DNA of 55,625 nucleotides from JAVKLU01 sp031538895 (GCA_031538895.1 JAVKLU010000003.1:1-55625), one strand, 5' to 3'. Positions 26,195-35,905 are shown, counted from the stretch's first letter. Made by a program: numbers and translations. Notes: generated from the letters alone by a model not told the origin.

Positions 26195-27322
26195 TTATTC
26201 AAGCTCACCACGACGCGAATGAAATTCGCTGCGCCATTGTTCAAATCGTCCTTGCGCCAGAGCGCTGCGAATATCTTGCATCAAGTTTAAGTAATAGTGC
26301 AAGTTGTGAATCGTGTTCAGTTGCGCCGACAAAATTTCTTTACAGCGAAACAAATGATGCAAGTACGCGCGTGAAAAATTTTGGCAGGTGTAACAAGTAC
26401 AACTCGCATCCAAAGGCGCCGTGTCATTTTTGTAACGTGCATTTTTGATTTTGATCTCGCCTTGCTGTGTGAACAAACAACCGTTGCGCGCGTTGCGCGT
26501 TGGCATCACGCAATCAAACATATCAATCCCCGCCGCCACACCGGCGACCAAATCCTCGGGCGTGCCAACGCCCATCAAATAGCGCGGTTTGTGCGCCGGC
26601 AAATGCGGCGCAACAAAATCCAAGACGCGCAACATTTCCTCTTTAGGTTCGCCCACGCTTAATCCACCGATGGAATAACCATGACAATTTAATTGCGCCA
26701 AAGCCTCTGCTGATTCGGCGCGCAAGGACTCAAACATTCCGCCTTGAACAATGCCAAACAGTGCGTTGGGATTGTTCAGGCGTTCAAACTCGACTTGGCA
26801 ACGTCGGGCCCAGCGCAAGGACATTTGCATCGACGCGGCTGCCTGTGCGTGCGTGGTCACTTGCTCACCTATCGCATAGGGGGTGCATTCATCCAGTTGC
26901 ATCACGATGTCCGAATTCAACACCGTTTGAATTTCAATCGCGCGCTCAGGGGACAAAAATAACTTAGCACCATCAAGCGGCGACGCAAATGTCGCGCCCG
27001 CCTCAGTTAGCTTGCGCAATGCGCCCAAAGAAAACACTTGAAACCCGCCAGAATCGGTCAAGATCGGGCCATTCCAACCCATGAATTGATGCAGTCCGCC
27101 AAATTGCCGAATCACTTCCAGGCCCGGACGCAACCACAAATGAAAGGTATTGCCCAAAATAATTTTGGCTTCTATCGCCTGCAAATCCGCTGGCCGCATG
27201 GCTTTGACCGTGCCATAGGTGCCCACCGGCATAAAAATCGGCGTGGGCACCGTGCCGTGATTCAAACGAATTTCGCCCAAGCGCGCGCGCCCTTGGGTTT
27301 TATGCACAGTAAATTCCAGCAT
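26195..27322 (-). CDS. tgt: Queuine tRNA-ribosyltransferase
   Basis: Exchanges guanine-34 for preQ1 in GUN-anticodon tRNAs. 375 residues. PIFMPVGTYGTVKAM, GNTFHLWLRPG, LTDSGGFQVFSLG (catalytic Asp region) and GIVQGGMFESLR are all present. The zinc site is at the C-terminus (CTCYTCQNFSRAYLHHL) with the distal histidine in NTIHNLHYYLNLM. The next gene downstream on this strand is ruvC. No queA or yajC is visible nearby. Confidence 0.97.
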   Translation of the reverse strand: MLEFTVHKTQGRARLGEIRLNHGTVPTPIFMPVGTYGTVKAMRPADLQAIEAKIILGNTFHLWLRPGLEVIRQFGGLHQFMGWNGPILTDSGGFQVFSLGALRKLTEAGATFASPLDGAKLFLSPERAIEIQTVLNSDIVMQLDECTPYAIGEQVTTHAQAAASMQMSLRWARRCQVEFERLNNPNALFGIVQGGMFESLRAESAEALAQLNCHGYSIGGLSVGEPKEEMLRVLDFVAPHLPAHKPRYLMGVGTPEDLVAGVAAGIDMFDCVMPTRNARNGCLFTQQGEIKIKNARYKNDTAPLDASCTCYTCQNFSRAYLHHLFRCKEILSAQLNTIHNLHYYLNLMQDIRSALAQGRFEQWRSEFHSRRGELE

Positions 27323-27389
27323 TATTTAAAAGTTATTTTTAATATGTGTGTAGACATCCATTTTCACAACATGTTTTGTAACAAAACCT

Positions 27390-27905
27390 TTATTCCAAAA
27401 CACTGTTGCACGCCAAGGCGTGTTGCGCATTCCGATAAAAATCCACAGCAATTTGCAGCTGCGCATCATTGATTGCTAACAGCGCGGCCGCGAACAAGGC
27501 GGCATTGATTGCACCCGCTTCACCAATCGCAAAAGTGGCGACCGGAATGCCGCGCGGCATTTGTACGATGGAATGCAAAGAATCGACTCCTTGCAAATAT
27601 TTACTGGGAATCGGCACCCCCAAAACCGGCACACTTGTTTTTGCCGCCAACATTCCGGGCAAATGCGCGGCTCCCCCCGCACCCGCGATGATGGCGCGCA
27701 AACCCTTGCCCCGAGCCGATTCGGCGTAAGCAAATAATTCGTCCGGCATACGATGCGCGGACACCACTTGCGCGACAAAACCGATCTTGAACTCGGTCAA
27801 CACTTCAGTCGCCAAACGCATGATCGCCCAATCCGAAGTTGATCCCATCACCACACCAATTTGTACCGGTGTGACGCCATTACTAAAGTGTTCTTGAGGA
27901 CTCAT
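27390..27905 (-). CDS. purE: N5-carboxyaminoimidazole ribonucleotide mutase
   Basis: The purine-pathway class I PurE that converts N5-CAIR to CAIR. 171 residues with the three active-site segments IGVVMGSTSDWAIM, VVSAHRMPDELF and IAGAGGAAHLPGMLAA, then GVPIPSKYLQGVDSL. purK, often adjacent, is not present in the window. It lies 67 bp upstream of tgt; the gap contains a short GTTTTG/CAAAAC hairpin. Confidence 0.96.
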   Translation of the reverse strand: MSPQEHFSNGVTPVQIGVVMGSTSDWAIMRLATEVLTEFKIGFVAQVVSAHRMPDELFAYAESARGKGLRAIIAGAGGAAHLPGMLAAKTSVPVLGVPIPSKYLQGVDSLHSIVQMPRGIPVATFAIGEAGAINAALFAAALLAINDAQLQIAVDFYRNAQHALACNSVLE

Positions 27906-27947
27906 AAAAATAAAGATTTCAATTTGAGTAAAAACGATGGGAGCAGA

Positions 27948-28463
27948 TTAAACCGACTTAGGTGGTGATTTCTTAGCTGGTGATTTTTTTTGCGGTGATT
28001 TCTTAGCTGGTGATTTCGTCGCTGATTTCGTCGCTGATTTCGCCGCTGGTTCTGGTGCTGATTCTGGCGCAACTTTCAGCGAGGACAGAAACTCTTGCCC
28101 CAAATTTTGCCACCACGCACTGAGATCATCAAACGCCGGCATGGTCAAAGGATCGATGGTCGATGATGGCGCAGTTTTAGATTCACCCGACGACATAAAT
28201 TCCGGCATTCCCTGTGGCTTATTAGGTGCATCGGGCGCGCTGGCACTCATATTTTGGAACGCAGCTTCAAACTGGCGCCTTGCATCGCGTTGCATTTCCA
28301 TCGTCGCCAAACTAGCGTCCAGCATTTGCAGGTTAATTTTTAACCACGCTTGCACCAAACGTAGCTCCTCAATTTTTTTATCCAATTGTTCGGGGCTCAT
28401 CATCAAAGGCAATGTTGCTCCTGACCACATTTGACTAAACATACTCATCGGATCTTGTGCCAT
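27948..28463 (-). CDS. phaM: PhaM-like polyhydroxyalkanoate granule regulatory protein
   Basis: 171 residues with the PhaM layout known from Cupriavidus: an N-terminal helical part (MSPEQLDKKIEELRLVQAWL, INLQMLDASLATMEMQRDAR), a middle with the WW segment LSAWWQNLGQEFLSSL, and a C-terminal Lys/Ala/Pro-rich tail of KSPAKK-like repeats resembling histone H1. In known systems the tail binds DNA and the body binds and activates PHA synthase PhaC1, tethering storage granules to the nucleoid. The tail is encoded by imperfect 12-24-bp DNA repeats. No pha synthesis gene is adjacent. Confidence 0.82.
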   Translation of the reverse strand: MAQDPMSMFSQMWSGATLPLMMSPEQLDKKIEELRLVQAWLKINLQMLDASLATMEMQRDARRQFEAAFQNMSASAPDAPNKPQGMPEFMSSGESKTAPSSTIDPLTMPAFDDLSAWWQNLGQEFLSSLKVAPESAPEPAAKSATKSATKSPAKKSPQKKSPAKKSPPKSV

Positions 28464-28586
28464 AGGATTCCTTTAAAAATAAAGTTGATTGAAAACTACT
28501 ACTGATGAGCAAAATCAAAACTGCCGCCGCTAAAAATCACTTGGACCCAAAATGACTGACACGCTCAAATACGATGAACGCCGCAT

Positions 28587-29654
28587 TTACAAGAGCGTTC
28601 CGACATCCGACGGACGCGGCGCAATCAGTCCAAAATGTTGATAGGTACGCGCCGTGGCAATCCGTCCGCGCGGCGTGCGTTGCAAATAACCTTGTTGAAT
28701 TAAATACGGTTCAATCACGTCTTCAATCGTGTCGCGTTCTTCGCCCACGCTGGCGGACAAATTGTCCAGACCCACCGGCCCACCATCAAATTTATGAATC
28801 ACCGCTTCTAACAATTTGCGATCCAAAATATCCAACCCCATTTGATCAACGTCCAACATTAACAGCGCGGCGTCGGCCATGGGTGCGGTGATATTGCCTT
28901 CGCCGCGAACCTCGACAAAATCACGCACCCGACGCAACAAACGGTTGGCAATACGCGGTGTGCCGCGACTGCGGCGCGCGATCTCTGACGCACCCGCAGG
29001 ATCAATCGGCGTGTTTAATAAATTGGCGGAGCGTGTGACGATTTGGGTTAATTCCTCGACACTGTAAAACTCCAGGCGCATGACAATGCCAAAACGATCG
29101 CGCAAGGGGTTGGTCAACATGCCCGCACGCGTCGTCGCACCCACCAAAGTAAAGGGTTGCAAATCAATTTTGACCGAACGTGCCGCTGGTCCTTCGCCGA
29201 TCATGATGTCGATTTGATAGTCCTCTAAGGCCGGATATAAAATCTCCTCAACCACCGGCGAGAGACGGTGAATCTCGTCAATAAACAAGACATCGTTGGC
29301 CGATAAATTGGTCAGCAAGGCCGCCAAATCGCCCGCACGCTCTAACACTGGCCCCGAAGTTTGGCGCAGTCCCACACCCATTTCGTAGGCGATGATGTGC
29401 GCCAAAGTCGTTTTACCCAAACCTGGCGGGCCAAACAGCAAACAGTGATCCAAAGGTTCGCCGCGTTTTTTCGCCGCTTCGATAAAAATTTCTAACTGTC
29501 CACGAATTTTTTTCTGCCCGACATAATGCTCTAACGCTTTCGGGCGCAAGGCACGCTCGACCGCTTCCTCATTGGGCGATTTGGGTTGCGGCGAAATCAG
29601 CCGCTGATCCACGTTCGATCCAGTGGCGTAAATGTCGTCAGTTTGAATGCTCAT
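28587..29654 (-). CDS. ruvB: Holliday junction branch migration ATPase RuvB
   Basis: The hexameric AAA+ motor that drives branch migration with RuvA. 355 residues: the N-terminal EEAVERALRPKALEHYVGQK, Walker A LFGPPGLGKTTLAH, Walker B DVLFIDEIHRLSP, sensor 1 LVGATTRAGML, arginine-finger region NPLRDRFGI and the DNA-binding winged helix (GYLQRTPRGRIATARTYQHF). ruvA is absent beside it; the upstream neighbour is the UbiH-type hydroxylase. Confidence 0.97.
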   Translation of the reverse strand: MSIQTDDIYATGSNVDQRLISPQPKSPNEEAVERALRPKALEHYVGQKKIRGQLEIFIEAAKKRGEPLDHCLLFGPPGLGKTTLAHIIAYEMGVGLRQTSGPVLERAGDLAALLTNLSANDVLFIDEIHRLSPVVEEILYPALEDYQIDIMIGEGPAARSVKIDLQPFTLVGATTRAGMLTNPLRDRFGIVMRLEFYSVEELTQIVTRSANLLNTPIDPAGASEIARRSRGTPRIANRLLRRVRDFVEVRGEGNITAPMADAALLMLDVDQMGLDILDRKLLEAVIHKFDGGPVGLDNLSASVGEERDTIEDVIEPYLIQQGYLQRTPRGRIATARTYQHFGLIAPRPSDVGTLL

Positions 29655-29689
29655 TGATCGCGCTAAAAAGGTGAATTTATTGTGTCAAG

Positions 29690-30892
29690 TTATTGTGTCA
29701 AATGCGTGGCAATCGCGCGTTTAAAAGGTGACACATAGTGCGCAATATGCAAAGCGGCGTGACGCAATAACTTCGCCGGTCCAGTGTCGTTGGTGTACAA
29801 CGACACCACCAAATTAGTGCTTTGATACAGTGGAAAAGTCGCCAAGCGATGCGCGCGCTCGTAGCTTGTCAAAGTCTGACTTAACAGTGTTTGATCGCGT
29901 AACCCAAGATTCGGCGTTTTGCGCAAATTAGTGGCCAATCGTTGCGCACTTTGCAAGCCAAAATTAAAACCATGCGCCGTAACTGGGTGCATACCGACCG
30001 CAGCGTCGCCAATCAAGGCACAACGTTTACCCGAAAAACGGTTGGCGTATACGCCGATCAAAGGATAGGCATTAGGGGCGTGCTGTTTGTATTGGTCTTG
30101 TGGCAGCTTGCTCATTGGGCCCAAACGTGTTGAAAAACGGCGCGTAATTTCTGCGCTAAAGGCCGCATCATCCAAAGCCAGCAAAGCATTCATCGTGTTT
30201 TGCGGCAAAGTCAAAACAACCGAAGACATCGGCTTGCCATCTTGATCATTTAACGGCAGCAAGGCCAAAGTTTGACCATAACCAAACCATTCCCAAGCCA
30301 CATTGTGATGCGGTTTTTCGTGTGTCATGCGACACACCATCATGGTGCGCCCAAAATCTCGCATTTGCGCGCCAATGCCTAACAGACGTCGCGTGTCCGA
30401 AAAACGGCTGTCCGCCGCAATCAATAAACCGGCGTCAACTTCCTCGCCATTGCTTAAAGACAAATGCACCCGATCGGCGTGATGCGTCAATTTGCGCACG
30501 CGTGTTTCGGTAATCAGTTGTGCCGATTGATGCGTTTGCATCGCCTCAAATGCGGCCCGTCGAATCAAGTGATTAGGCACTAAATATCCCAATTGCCCCT
30601 CGGTTTTACCCGCGCTGATTTTTAATGCGAACAAAGACGGGCCATTAAATACTTGCGCATCGCGCAGTGGCGCAATCGCCGCCGGATCAATTCGTGACCA
30701 CATATCCAATTGTTCTAGCGTGCGCTTTGAAGCATGCGTGAGTGCAATTTCTCGTCCATCAAAAGGTGGCTGCGCCAATACTGCGGCCGACTCCTGTTCG
30801 ATCAGTGCAATCGATAAGCCACTGCCCGATAAGGCTTGCGCAAAACACAAACCGCTGGGGCCGGCACCGACGATGGCGATATCAACTTTCAT
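29690..30892 (-). CDS. FAD-dependent UbiH/UbiF/COQ6-family hydroxylase
   Basis: A 400-residue flavoprotein monooxygenase of the UbiH/VisC family, probably acting in ubiquinone ring hydroxylation. The dinucleotide motif VDIAIVGAGPSGLCFAQAL opens the protein, EIALTHASKRTLEQLDMW matches the family, and the FAD ribityl-binding motif CALIGDAAVGMHPVTAHGFN is intact. Sequence does not decide between UbiH, UbiF and UbiI function. The start is the ATG at 30890-30892; the divergent exonuclease gene begins 162 bp away. Confidence 0.88.
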   Translation of the reverse strand: MKVDIAIVGAGPSGLCFAQALSGSGLSIALIEQESAAVLAQPPFDGREIALTHASKRTLEQLDMWSRIDPAAIAPLRDAQVFNGPSLFALKISAGKTEGQLGYLVPNHLIRRAAFEAMQTHQSAQLITETRVRKLTHHADRVHLSLSNGEEVDAGLLIAADSRFSDTRRLLGIGAQMRDFGRTMMVCRMTHEKPHHNVAWEWFGYGQTLALLPLNDQDGKPMSSVVLTLPQNTMNALLALDDAAFSAEITRRFSTRLGPMSKLPQDQYKQHAPNAYPLIGVYANRFSGKRCALIGDAAVGMHPVTAHGFNFGLQSAQRLATNLRKTPNLGLRDQTLLSQTLTSYERAHRLATFPLYQSTNLVVSLYTNDTGPAKLLRHAALHIAHYVSPFKRAIATHLTQ

Positions 30893-31053
30893 AGCAAAAC
30901 CTCATTATTTTGAAACAGCGATTAAATAAGACGCCAAATTGTGACACAGCGCGCAGTGCCATCTCAGCATTTTTTTTGCAAGACGATTGTCTGTTTTGCC
31001 TAAATCCCAATCGCCCTCACTAAAATATCATTTATTTATTCAGGAATCTTGCC

Positions 31054-31902
31054 ATGTTAAAAAATATCGCACGCGAAGTTTGGGCCTTTGATCTGGAATG
31101 GGTTCCCGATGTCGCCAGCGGTCGCCGCGTATATGGCTTGCCCACCGAGATGCCCGACACCGAGGTTTTACATCTCATGTGGGCAAAAGGCGGCGCTACC
31201 GACGATAACCCGCAACCGTTTTTAAAAACCATTTTGTGCCGCGTGGTCTCGGTCGCGGCGGTCATTCGCAAACAAAATAGCGATGGCAGCGTCAACTTAA
31301 AATTGATGGCCCTACCCGATACCCAAAGTGACGAAGGTCATAAACCTCTTGACGAAGCCGTCTTGCTCACCCGATTTTTACAGGGCATAGGCCGCGTCAA
31401 GCCGCAACTGGTGGGCTATAACTCGCACCAATCCGACATCGTCATCATGGTACAACGCGCTTTGGCGCATGGATTGTGGCTGCCTGACTTTGGCGAGCGC
31501 CCCAACAAACCCTGGGAAGGCGTCGATTATTTTGCCAAGGGCAGCGATTTCAATATCGATTTAAAAGACAGTTTTGCGCCCTTTGGCAAAGGCACACCCA
31601 GTCTGCATGAACTGGCCAGTGTCAGCCGCATCCCGGGCAAGCTGGGCACCGACGGCAACGACGTCATTAACTATTGGTTAGAGGGCCGCGTGCGCGAAAT
31701 CGTGCAGTACAACGAATGCGATGCCCTGACGACTTATCTGGTTTGGCTGCGCGCCGCCAATTTGGCCGGCCTCATCAGCCCAGAACAGTATCTGGGCGAA
31801 CAACAACAATTGCGTGAGCTCTTAACGCAACGCAGCACCGTCACCGGCAACGAACATATCAGCGAATTTATTCAGGCGTGGGATCAATTGCAAAAAATCT
31901 GA
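31054..31902 (+). CDS. PolB-like 3'-5' exonuclease
   Basis: A 282-residue DnaQ-like fold protein of the PolB exonuclease-like family (DNA_pol_B_exo2). Exo I is VWAFDLEWVPD, exo II LVGYNSHQSDIVIMVQRAL with an Asn-containing variant, and exo III is IVQYNECDALTTYLVWLR with the catalytic Asp in NECDAL. AGGA about 7 nt before the ATG supports the start. It is probably a stand-alone proofreading or repair exonuclease; there is no polymerase domain. Confidence 0.85.
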   Translation: MLKNIAREVWAFDLEWVPDVASGRRVYGLPTEMPDTEVLHLMWAKGGATDDNPQPFLKTILCRVVSVAAVIRKQNSDGSVNLKLMALPDTQSDEGHKPLDEAVLLTRFLQGIGRVKPQLVGYNSHQSDIVIMVQRALAHGLWLPDFGERPNKPWEGVDYFAKGSDFNIDLKDSFAPFGKGTPSLHELASVSRIPGKLGTDGNDVINYWLEGRVREIVQYNECDALTTYLVWLRAANLAGLISPEQYLGEQQQLRELLTQRSTVTGNEHISEFIQAWDQLQKI

Positions 31903-32222
31903 TTCCCAATCATCTGCATCACACATGTTTTATCGCGGGTCTTTTTTCGCATTGCACAATCTGTGGCATAATGCGCCCGCTTAATTGAATGCGCGGTATG
32001 AATATGTCGTTAAATATCGAGTGTGTTTTTCAAAGCATTTTTTGCGTCGCCCCCAGCCATCTCGCGTATTTGTATCACCTTGATACGCACTTCTAGTCTT
32101 AGAGTTTTCTCTCGGTTCTGGCCTTTGTCTGATGGTCGATGTTTTTTTCCTACCATCAGGACAAACCCTACTCATCCCTTTTTGTTAAGGGGCGTGGGCG
32201 CGTCTTTTAATTAAAGGTAACT
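31903..32222 (+). promoter_or_regulatory. Long leader region of DEAD-box helicase gene with two hairpins
   Basis: 320 bases with no convincing ORF. A possible -10 (CATAAT) is near 31966-31971, giving a leader of about 240 nt. Two hairpins are visible: CTGATGGT/ACCATCAG at 32129-32159 with a T-rich loop, and CCCTT/AAGGG at 32176-32191. The ribosome-binding site (AAAGGTAACT) follows near 32212. Long structured leaders are known for cold-induced DEAD-box and csp genes; regulation here is inferred, not shown. Confidence 0.42.
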
Positions 32223-33764
32223 ATGACCGCAACACATGAATCAGTAACATCCGTAACAACTCCTACATCAAAATCAGCGACACCTGCCGCCCCAAAAGCC
32301 ATTGTGACTCGCATGATTCCCAGCACCGCAGCGCCCGTCACCTTTGAATCCTTAGGTTTGGCGACGCCTTTGCTGCAGGCCGTCAGTGCCTTGGGTTACA
32401 CCAACGCTACGCCCGTACAAGCGCAAGTAATCCCAGCCTGTTTAGCCGGCGGCGATTGCATGGTCAGCAGCCAGACCGGTAGCGGTAAAACGGCGGCGTT
32501 TTTATTGCCACTCTTGCATCAGCTCATCGAACGTCCAGGCGCATCGCGTCCGCATTCAGGTCGTGCCGAACCACAAGTGTTGATCTTATGCCCCACGCGT
32601 GAATTGGCGCAGCAAGTCGCAGCTGACGCGATTAACTTAGTACGCATGATGCGCGGTATCCGTATCGCGACGATCATGGGTGGTATGCCTTATGGCAAAC
32701 AAATCGCTCAAGTCAAAGGCGCCTCAATCGTGATTGCGACACCAGGTCGTTTATTAGATTTGAATGACACGCGCGCGATTCGTTTAGACAAAGTTGAAAA
32801 ATTAGTGATTGATGAAGCTGATCGTATGTTGGATTTAGGCTTTGCCGATGACCTTGACGCCATTCATCAACGTTGCGCGGCACGCGATCAAACCATGATG
32901 TTCTCGGCAACATTTGCACCGCGCATTATGCAAATCGCATCACGCTTGATGAACAATCCAGAAAAATTTGAATTGGCCAGCGCGCAAGACAAGCACACCA
33001 ATATTTCGCAAACGCTGCATTGGGCCGATAGCCTGGCGCACAAACATCAATTGTTGTCGCATTGGTTGTCTGATCCTTCGATCGAACAAGCGGTGATTTT
33101 TGCGAGCACACAAATCGACAGCGAAGCCATCGCCGACACTTTACGCGGTGACGGTCACAGTGCCAGTGCTTTGCACGGCGGTATGCCACAAGCGGTGCGC
33201 ACACGTCGTCTGGATTCATTGCGCAATGGTCAAACCAAAATTTTGGTCGCCACTGACGTCGCGGCGCGCGGTATCGATGTGCCAACGATTAGCCATGTGA
33301 TTAACTTTGGCCTGCCCATGAAACCAGAAGATTACGTCCATCGTATTGGCCGTACCGGTCGCGCAGGTCGTTCAGGCACTGCGATTACGATTGCCGAACA
33401 CGGTGAACGTGTGAAAATTCGCGCGATTGAGCGTTATACCGAACAAAATTTTAGTGCAGAAACCATTCCTGGTTTAGAACCTAAACGTAGCGGCGACTCC
33501 CGCCCCAGCAACGGACGTCGTCCGGGTGGCGGCCGCCCAGGTGCAGGGCGTTCAGGTAGTGGCGGACGTCCTGGCGCACCGAATCGCAGCGCATCAGGCC
33601 CACGTTCTAGTAGCGGTAGTTATGCGGGTTCGGGTGGTGCAGGTACAGGTGCGGGCCCACGCAGTGAAGGCAGCGGCCGCCCCGCTTTTGGCGGCAATCG
33701 CAGTGGCGCTGATCGCAGTACCAAACCCGGCGGTCATTTTGCCCACCGTTCACGTTCGATTTAA
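32223..33764 (+). CDS. DEAD-box RNA helicase with Gly/Arg/Ser-rich tail
   Basis: 513 residues. The helicase core contains TNATPVQAQVIPACLAGGDC (Q motif region), SSQTGSGKTAAF, LCPTRELAQQV, IVIATPGRLL, LVIDEADRMLDLGF, MMFSATF, VATDVAARGIDVP and HRIGRTGRAGRSG. After about residue 420 comes a disordered RGG-like tail (GRRPGGGRPGAGRSGSGGRP), as in RhlE/CsdA-type proteins, likely to bind RNA non-specifically. A Shine-Dalgarno AAAGGT precedes the ATG by 6 nt. It is distinct from the AES-tailed helicase at 23910. pdxA follows after 16 bp. Confidence 0.93.
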   Translation: MTATHESVTSVTTPTSKSATPAAPKAIVTRMIPSTAAPVTFESLGLATPLLQAVSALGYTNATPVQAQVIPACLAGGDCMVSSQTGSGKTAAFLLPLLHQLIERPGASRPHSGRAEPQVLILCPTRELAQQVAADAINLVRMMRGIRIATIMGGMPYGKQIAQVKGASIVIATPGRLLDLNDTRAIRLDKVEKLVIDEADRMLDLGFADDLDAIHQRCAARDQTMMFSATFAPRIMQIASRLMNNPEKFELASAQDKHTNISQTLHWADSLAHKHQLLSHWLSDPSIEQAVIFASTQIDSEAIADTLRGDGHSASALHGGMPQAVRTRRLDSLRNGQTKILVATDVAARGIDVPTISHVINFGLPMKPEDYVHRIGRTGRAGRSGTAITIAEHGERVKIRAIERYTEQNFSAETIPGLEPKRSGDSRPSNGRRPGGGRPGAGRSGSGGRPGAPNRSASGPRSSSGSYAGSGGAGTGAGPRSEGSGRPAFGGNRSGADRSTKPGGHFAHRSRSI

Positions 33765-33780
33765 TGACGTGCCCTAAACC

Positions 33781-34836
33781 ATGGGCTTAATCGCCCTCAC
33801 TGCTGGTGAACCCGCAGGTATTGGCGGAGAAATTACCCTGTCCGCTTTGTCGATGCTCTCCAAAAGAGGCCGGCAAAGTGGGCAGGGTTTTTCTTTGTCA
33901 AATTTTTGTGTATTGGCCGATGCGCATTGGTGGAATCAAATTGCACAATCATTACAGATCAATTTACCAACGCGCGTGGTCCACAATCGCGACGAATTAC
34001 GCGCCGCTCAAAATGAACCAAATAATGTATCAAATGACTCGCTGTTGCTGTGGCATCATCCACTGGCCACGCCTGTGGTCGCGGGCCAGCTTGATGTGCG
34101 CAATGCGCCCTATGTGCTAGATTTGCTCAACACCGCGACGGACATGGCGTGCCAGTCGATTTTTTCGGCAGTGGTCACGGCGCCGATTCAAAAAAATATC
34201 TTGATGCAAGTGCTGCCCAATTTCACCGGACACACTGAATATTTTTCACAGCGCACTCACACAGATACGGTGGTGATGATGTTGGCGTCGGGCACTTTTC
34301 GTGTAGCCCTGGTGACCACGCATTTGCCCTTGTCCGAGGTGCCAAAAGCCATTACGACAGAAAGCGTGAGCGCGGTGCTACACATTTTGCACGAACATTT
34401 GCGCACACAAATGCAGTTGAGTGCGCCGCGCATCATAGTGACCGGACTTAACCCGCACGCCGGTGAAGATGGCCATTTAGGACGCGAAGAAATCGAGGTC
34501 ATCACACCGGTGCTCAAAACCGCGCGTGATCGTGGTTGGCAAGTCCTGGGTCCACTGCCAGCCGATACGGCATTCCAACAAAAATATTTAAGCCAAGCCG
34601 ATTGCTTTTTGGCGATGTATCACGATCAAGGTTTGTCAGTCTTAAAATTTGCCGGATTTGGCGAGTCGGTCAACATCACTTTGGGACTGCCTTTTATTCG
34701 CACCTCAGTCGATCACGGCACCGCTTTAGATTTGGCTGGTCGCGGCATCGCGCATTGCGGCAGCATGATCGCCGCGATTGAATCCGCGCAACAAATTTTG
34801 CACGCGAGTCAATCTTTACCCAAAGCCTCGTATTGA
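33781..34836 (+). CDS. pdxA: 4-hydroxythreonine-4-phosphate dehydrogenase
   Basis: An enzyme of the DXP-dependent pyridoxal phosphate pathway. 351 residues. LTAGEPAGIGGEITL at the start, VVTAPIQKNIL, FTGHTEYFSQRTHTD (metal-binding His), GLNPHAGEDGHLGREE and the C-terminal MYHDQGLSVLKFAGFGESV with NITLGLPFIRTSVDHGTALD are all characteristic. It lies 16 bp after the DEAD-box helicase on the same strand. Commonly pdxA neighbours ksgA and surA; neither is here. Confidence 0.95.
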   Translation: MGLIALTAGEPAGIGGEITLSALSMLSKRGRQSGQGFSLSNFCVLADAHWWNQIAQSLQINLPTRVVHNRDELRAAQNEPNNVSNDSLLLWHHPLATPVVAGQLDVRNAPYVLDLLNTATDMACQSIFSAVVTAPIQKNILMQVLPNFTGHTEYFSQRTHTDTVVMMLASGTFRVALVTTHLPLSEVPKAITTESVSAVLHILHEHLRTQMQLSAPRIIVTGLNPHAGEDGHLGREEIEVITPVLKTARDRGWQVLGPLPADTAFQQKYLSQADCFLAMYHDQGLSVLKFAGFGESVNITLGLPFIRTSVDHGTALDLAGRGIAHCGSMIAAIESAQQILHASQSLPKASY

Positions 34837-34916
34837 AAACTGGGCATGATTATTTTGCGATTCACTTTTTCTGAATAGTTTTTTTACCTCAATAGACCAC
34901 TTATCACACCCTATCA

Positions 34917-35744
34917 ATGAAAAAAAATATTCTTAAACCTAATCTAGCGTCAGATTTTTCATCGCTATTGACCTGGCAAAATGGTCTGATGTTGAGTGTT
35001 TTGTGCCTGTTGTTATTTGCTCCTTCACTCACATCTTCGCGTTCGCTGGAACTGCCGATTTTTCTGGCACTGAACCACAGTTTTGCATTGTTGCCTGATC
35101 ATTTTTGGTTAGGTTTGACCGCGCTGGGCGCGACACTGACCGTATTGATTGCGCCTTTGAGTGTGATTCGTCCACAACTCTTTGTATTTTTTATCGCGAC
35201 CGGATTGCTTGCTGCCGCCTTGAGCTACGGTTTAAAAGAATTGGCTGGGCGTGATTTATTGCGTCCTTCATCAATCTTAGCCGGGGACGCATTTCACTTA
35301 ATTGGCGAAATGCGCTCACGCTCCTCGATGCCCTCTGGTCATACGATAGGCGGATTTTTATTAGCGCTGTGGTGTATTCAAATTTGGCCCTCAAAATCAT
35401 GGTGGTTTTACAGTCTCGCGATACTGATCGGCTTGTCACGAATTGCCTGCGGCGTTCATTGGCCCACCGATGTCATCGCCGGCGCACTGGTCGCAATTTT
35501 GAGTTTTCGCGCGGTGCAGTTTTGTTTTGCCGCACTGGCGCGCCGTGTTTGGCCGCAACGAATTTATTTAGCGACTGTGACTGTATTGGGCACTTTATTT
35601 ATTGTGATCGTGTTTCAATTTATGATGGTGCACCCCAAACATTTAGAAGACCGTATCACACGTGCGTATGCGCTGATCGCGTTAATCGCCAGTACGAGTA
35701 TCGCATTGTGGCGCACCCGTTTGCGCGCACCTCCTAAAAATTAA
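34917..35744 (+). CDS. PAP2-family membrane phosphatase
   Basis: A 275-residue membrane protein with the PAP2 phosphatase signature in three parts: a K...RP segment (LKELAGRDLLRPSS), SSMPSGHTIGGF and LSRIACGVHWPTDVIAGA, the last two holding the catalytic histidines. About six transmembrane helices surround them, and the C-terminal 70 residues add two more hydrophobic segments. Likely activities are on lipid phosphates such as undecaprenyl pyrophosphate or phosphatidic acid; the exact substrate is not readable. The stop lies 18 bp before a 143-bp MITE copy. Confidence 0.85.
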   Translation: MKKNILKPNLASDFSSLLTWQNGLMLSVLCLLLFAPSLTSSRSLELPIFLALNHSFALLPDHFWLGLTALGATLTVLIAPLSVIRPQLFVFFIATGLLAAALSYGLKELAGRDLLRPSSILAGDAFHLIGEMRSRSSMPSGHTIGGFLLALWCIQIWPSKSWWFYSLAILIGLSRIACGVHWPTDVIAGALVAILSFRAVQFCFAALARRVWPQRIYLATVTVLGTLFIVIVFQFMMVHPKHLEDRITRAYALIALIASTSIALWRTRLRAPPKN

Positions 35745-35762
35745 ATCAAGGCTAAAAATCAA

Positions 35763-35905
35763 AGGCACTTCTATCAATTCATTTTTGCGGCGAATTGCTT
35801 TGTTGCGCAGTACGCGAAATCCTCACGTACTGTATGTACGCTCCGCTTTCTGTGTGCTGTGCGCCTCGCACTTCATCCACACATTCTGTATTTATAGAAG
35901 TGCCC
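35763..35905 (-). mobile_element. 143-bp MITE-like element, copy 1
   Basis: A non-coding element with 12-bp terminal inverted repeats (GGGCACTTCTAT at the ends) in minus orientation, between the convergent PAP2 and ispE genes. Flanking TCAA (35759-35762 and 35906-35909) is a 4-bp target duplication, with the first base of the left end mutated G to A. It differs from copy 2 at about four positions. The flanks also share a longer imperfect 17-bp match (35746-35762 and 35906-35922, 15 identical). It contains a CGTAC/GTACG mini-hairpin and no transposase. Confidence 0.92.

Noticed and set aside
27323..27389. Intrinsic terminator between purE and tgt
   Set aside because: The GTTTTG/CAAAAC hairpin is AT-rich and has no T-run on the minus strand.
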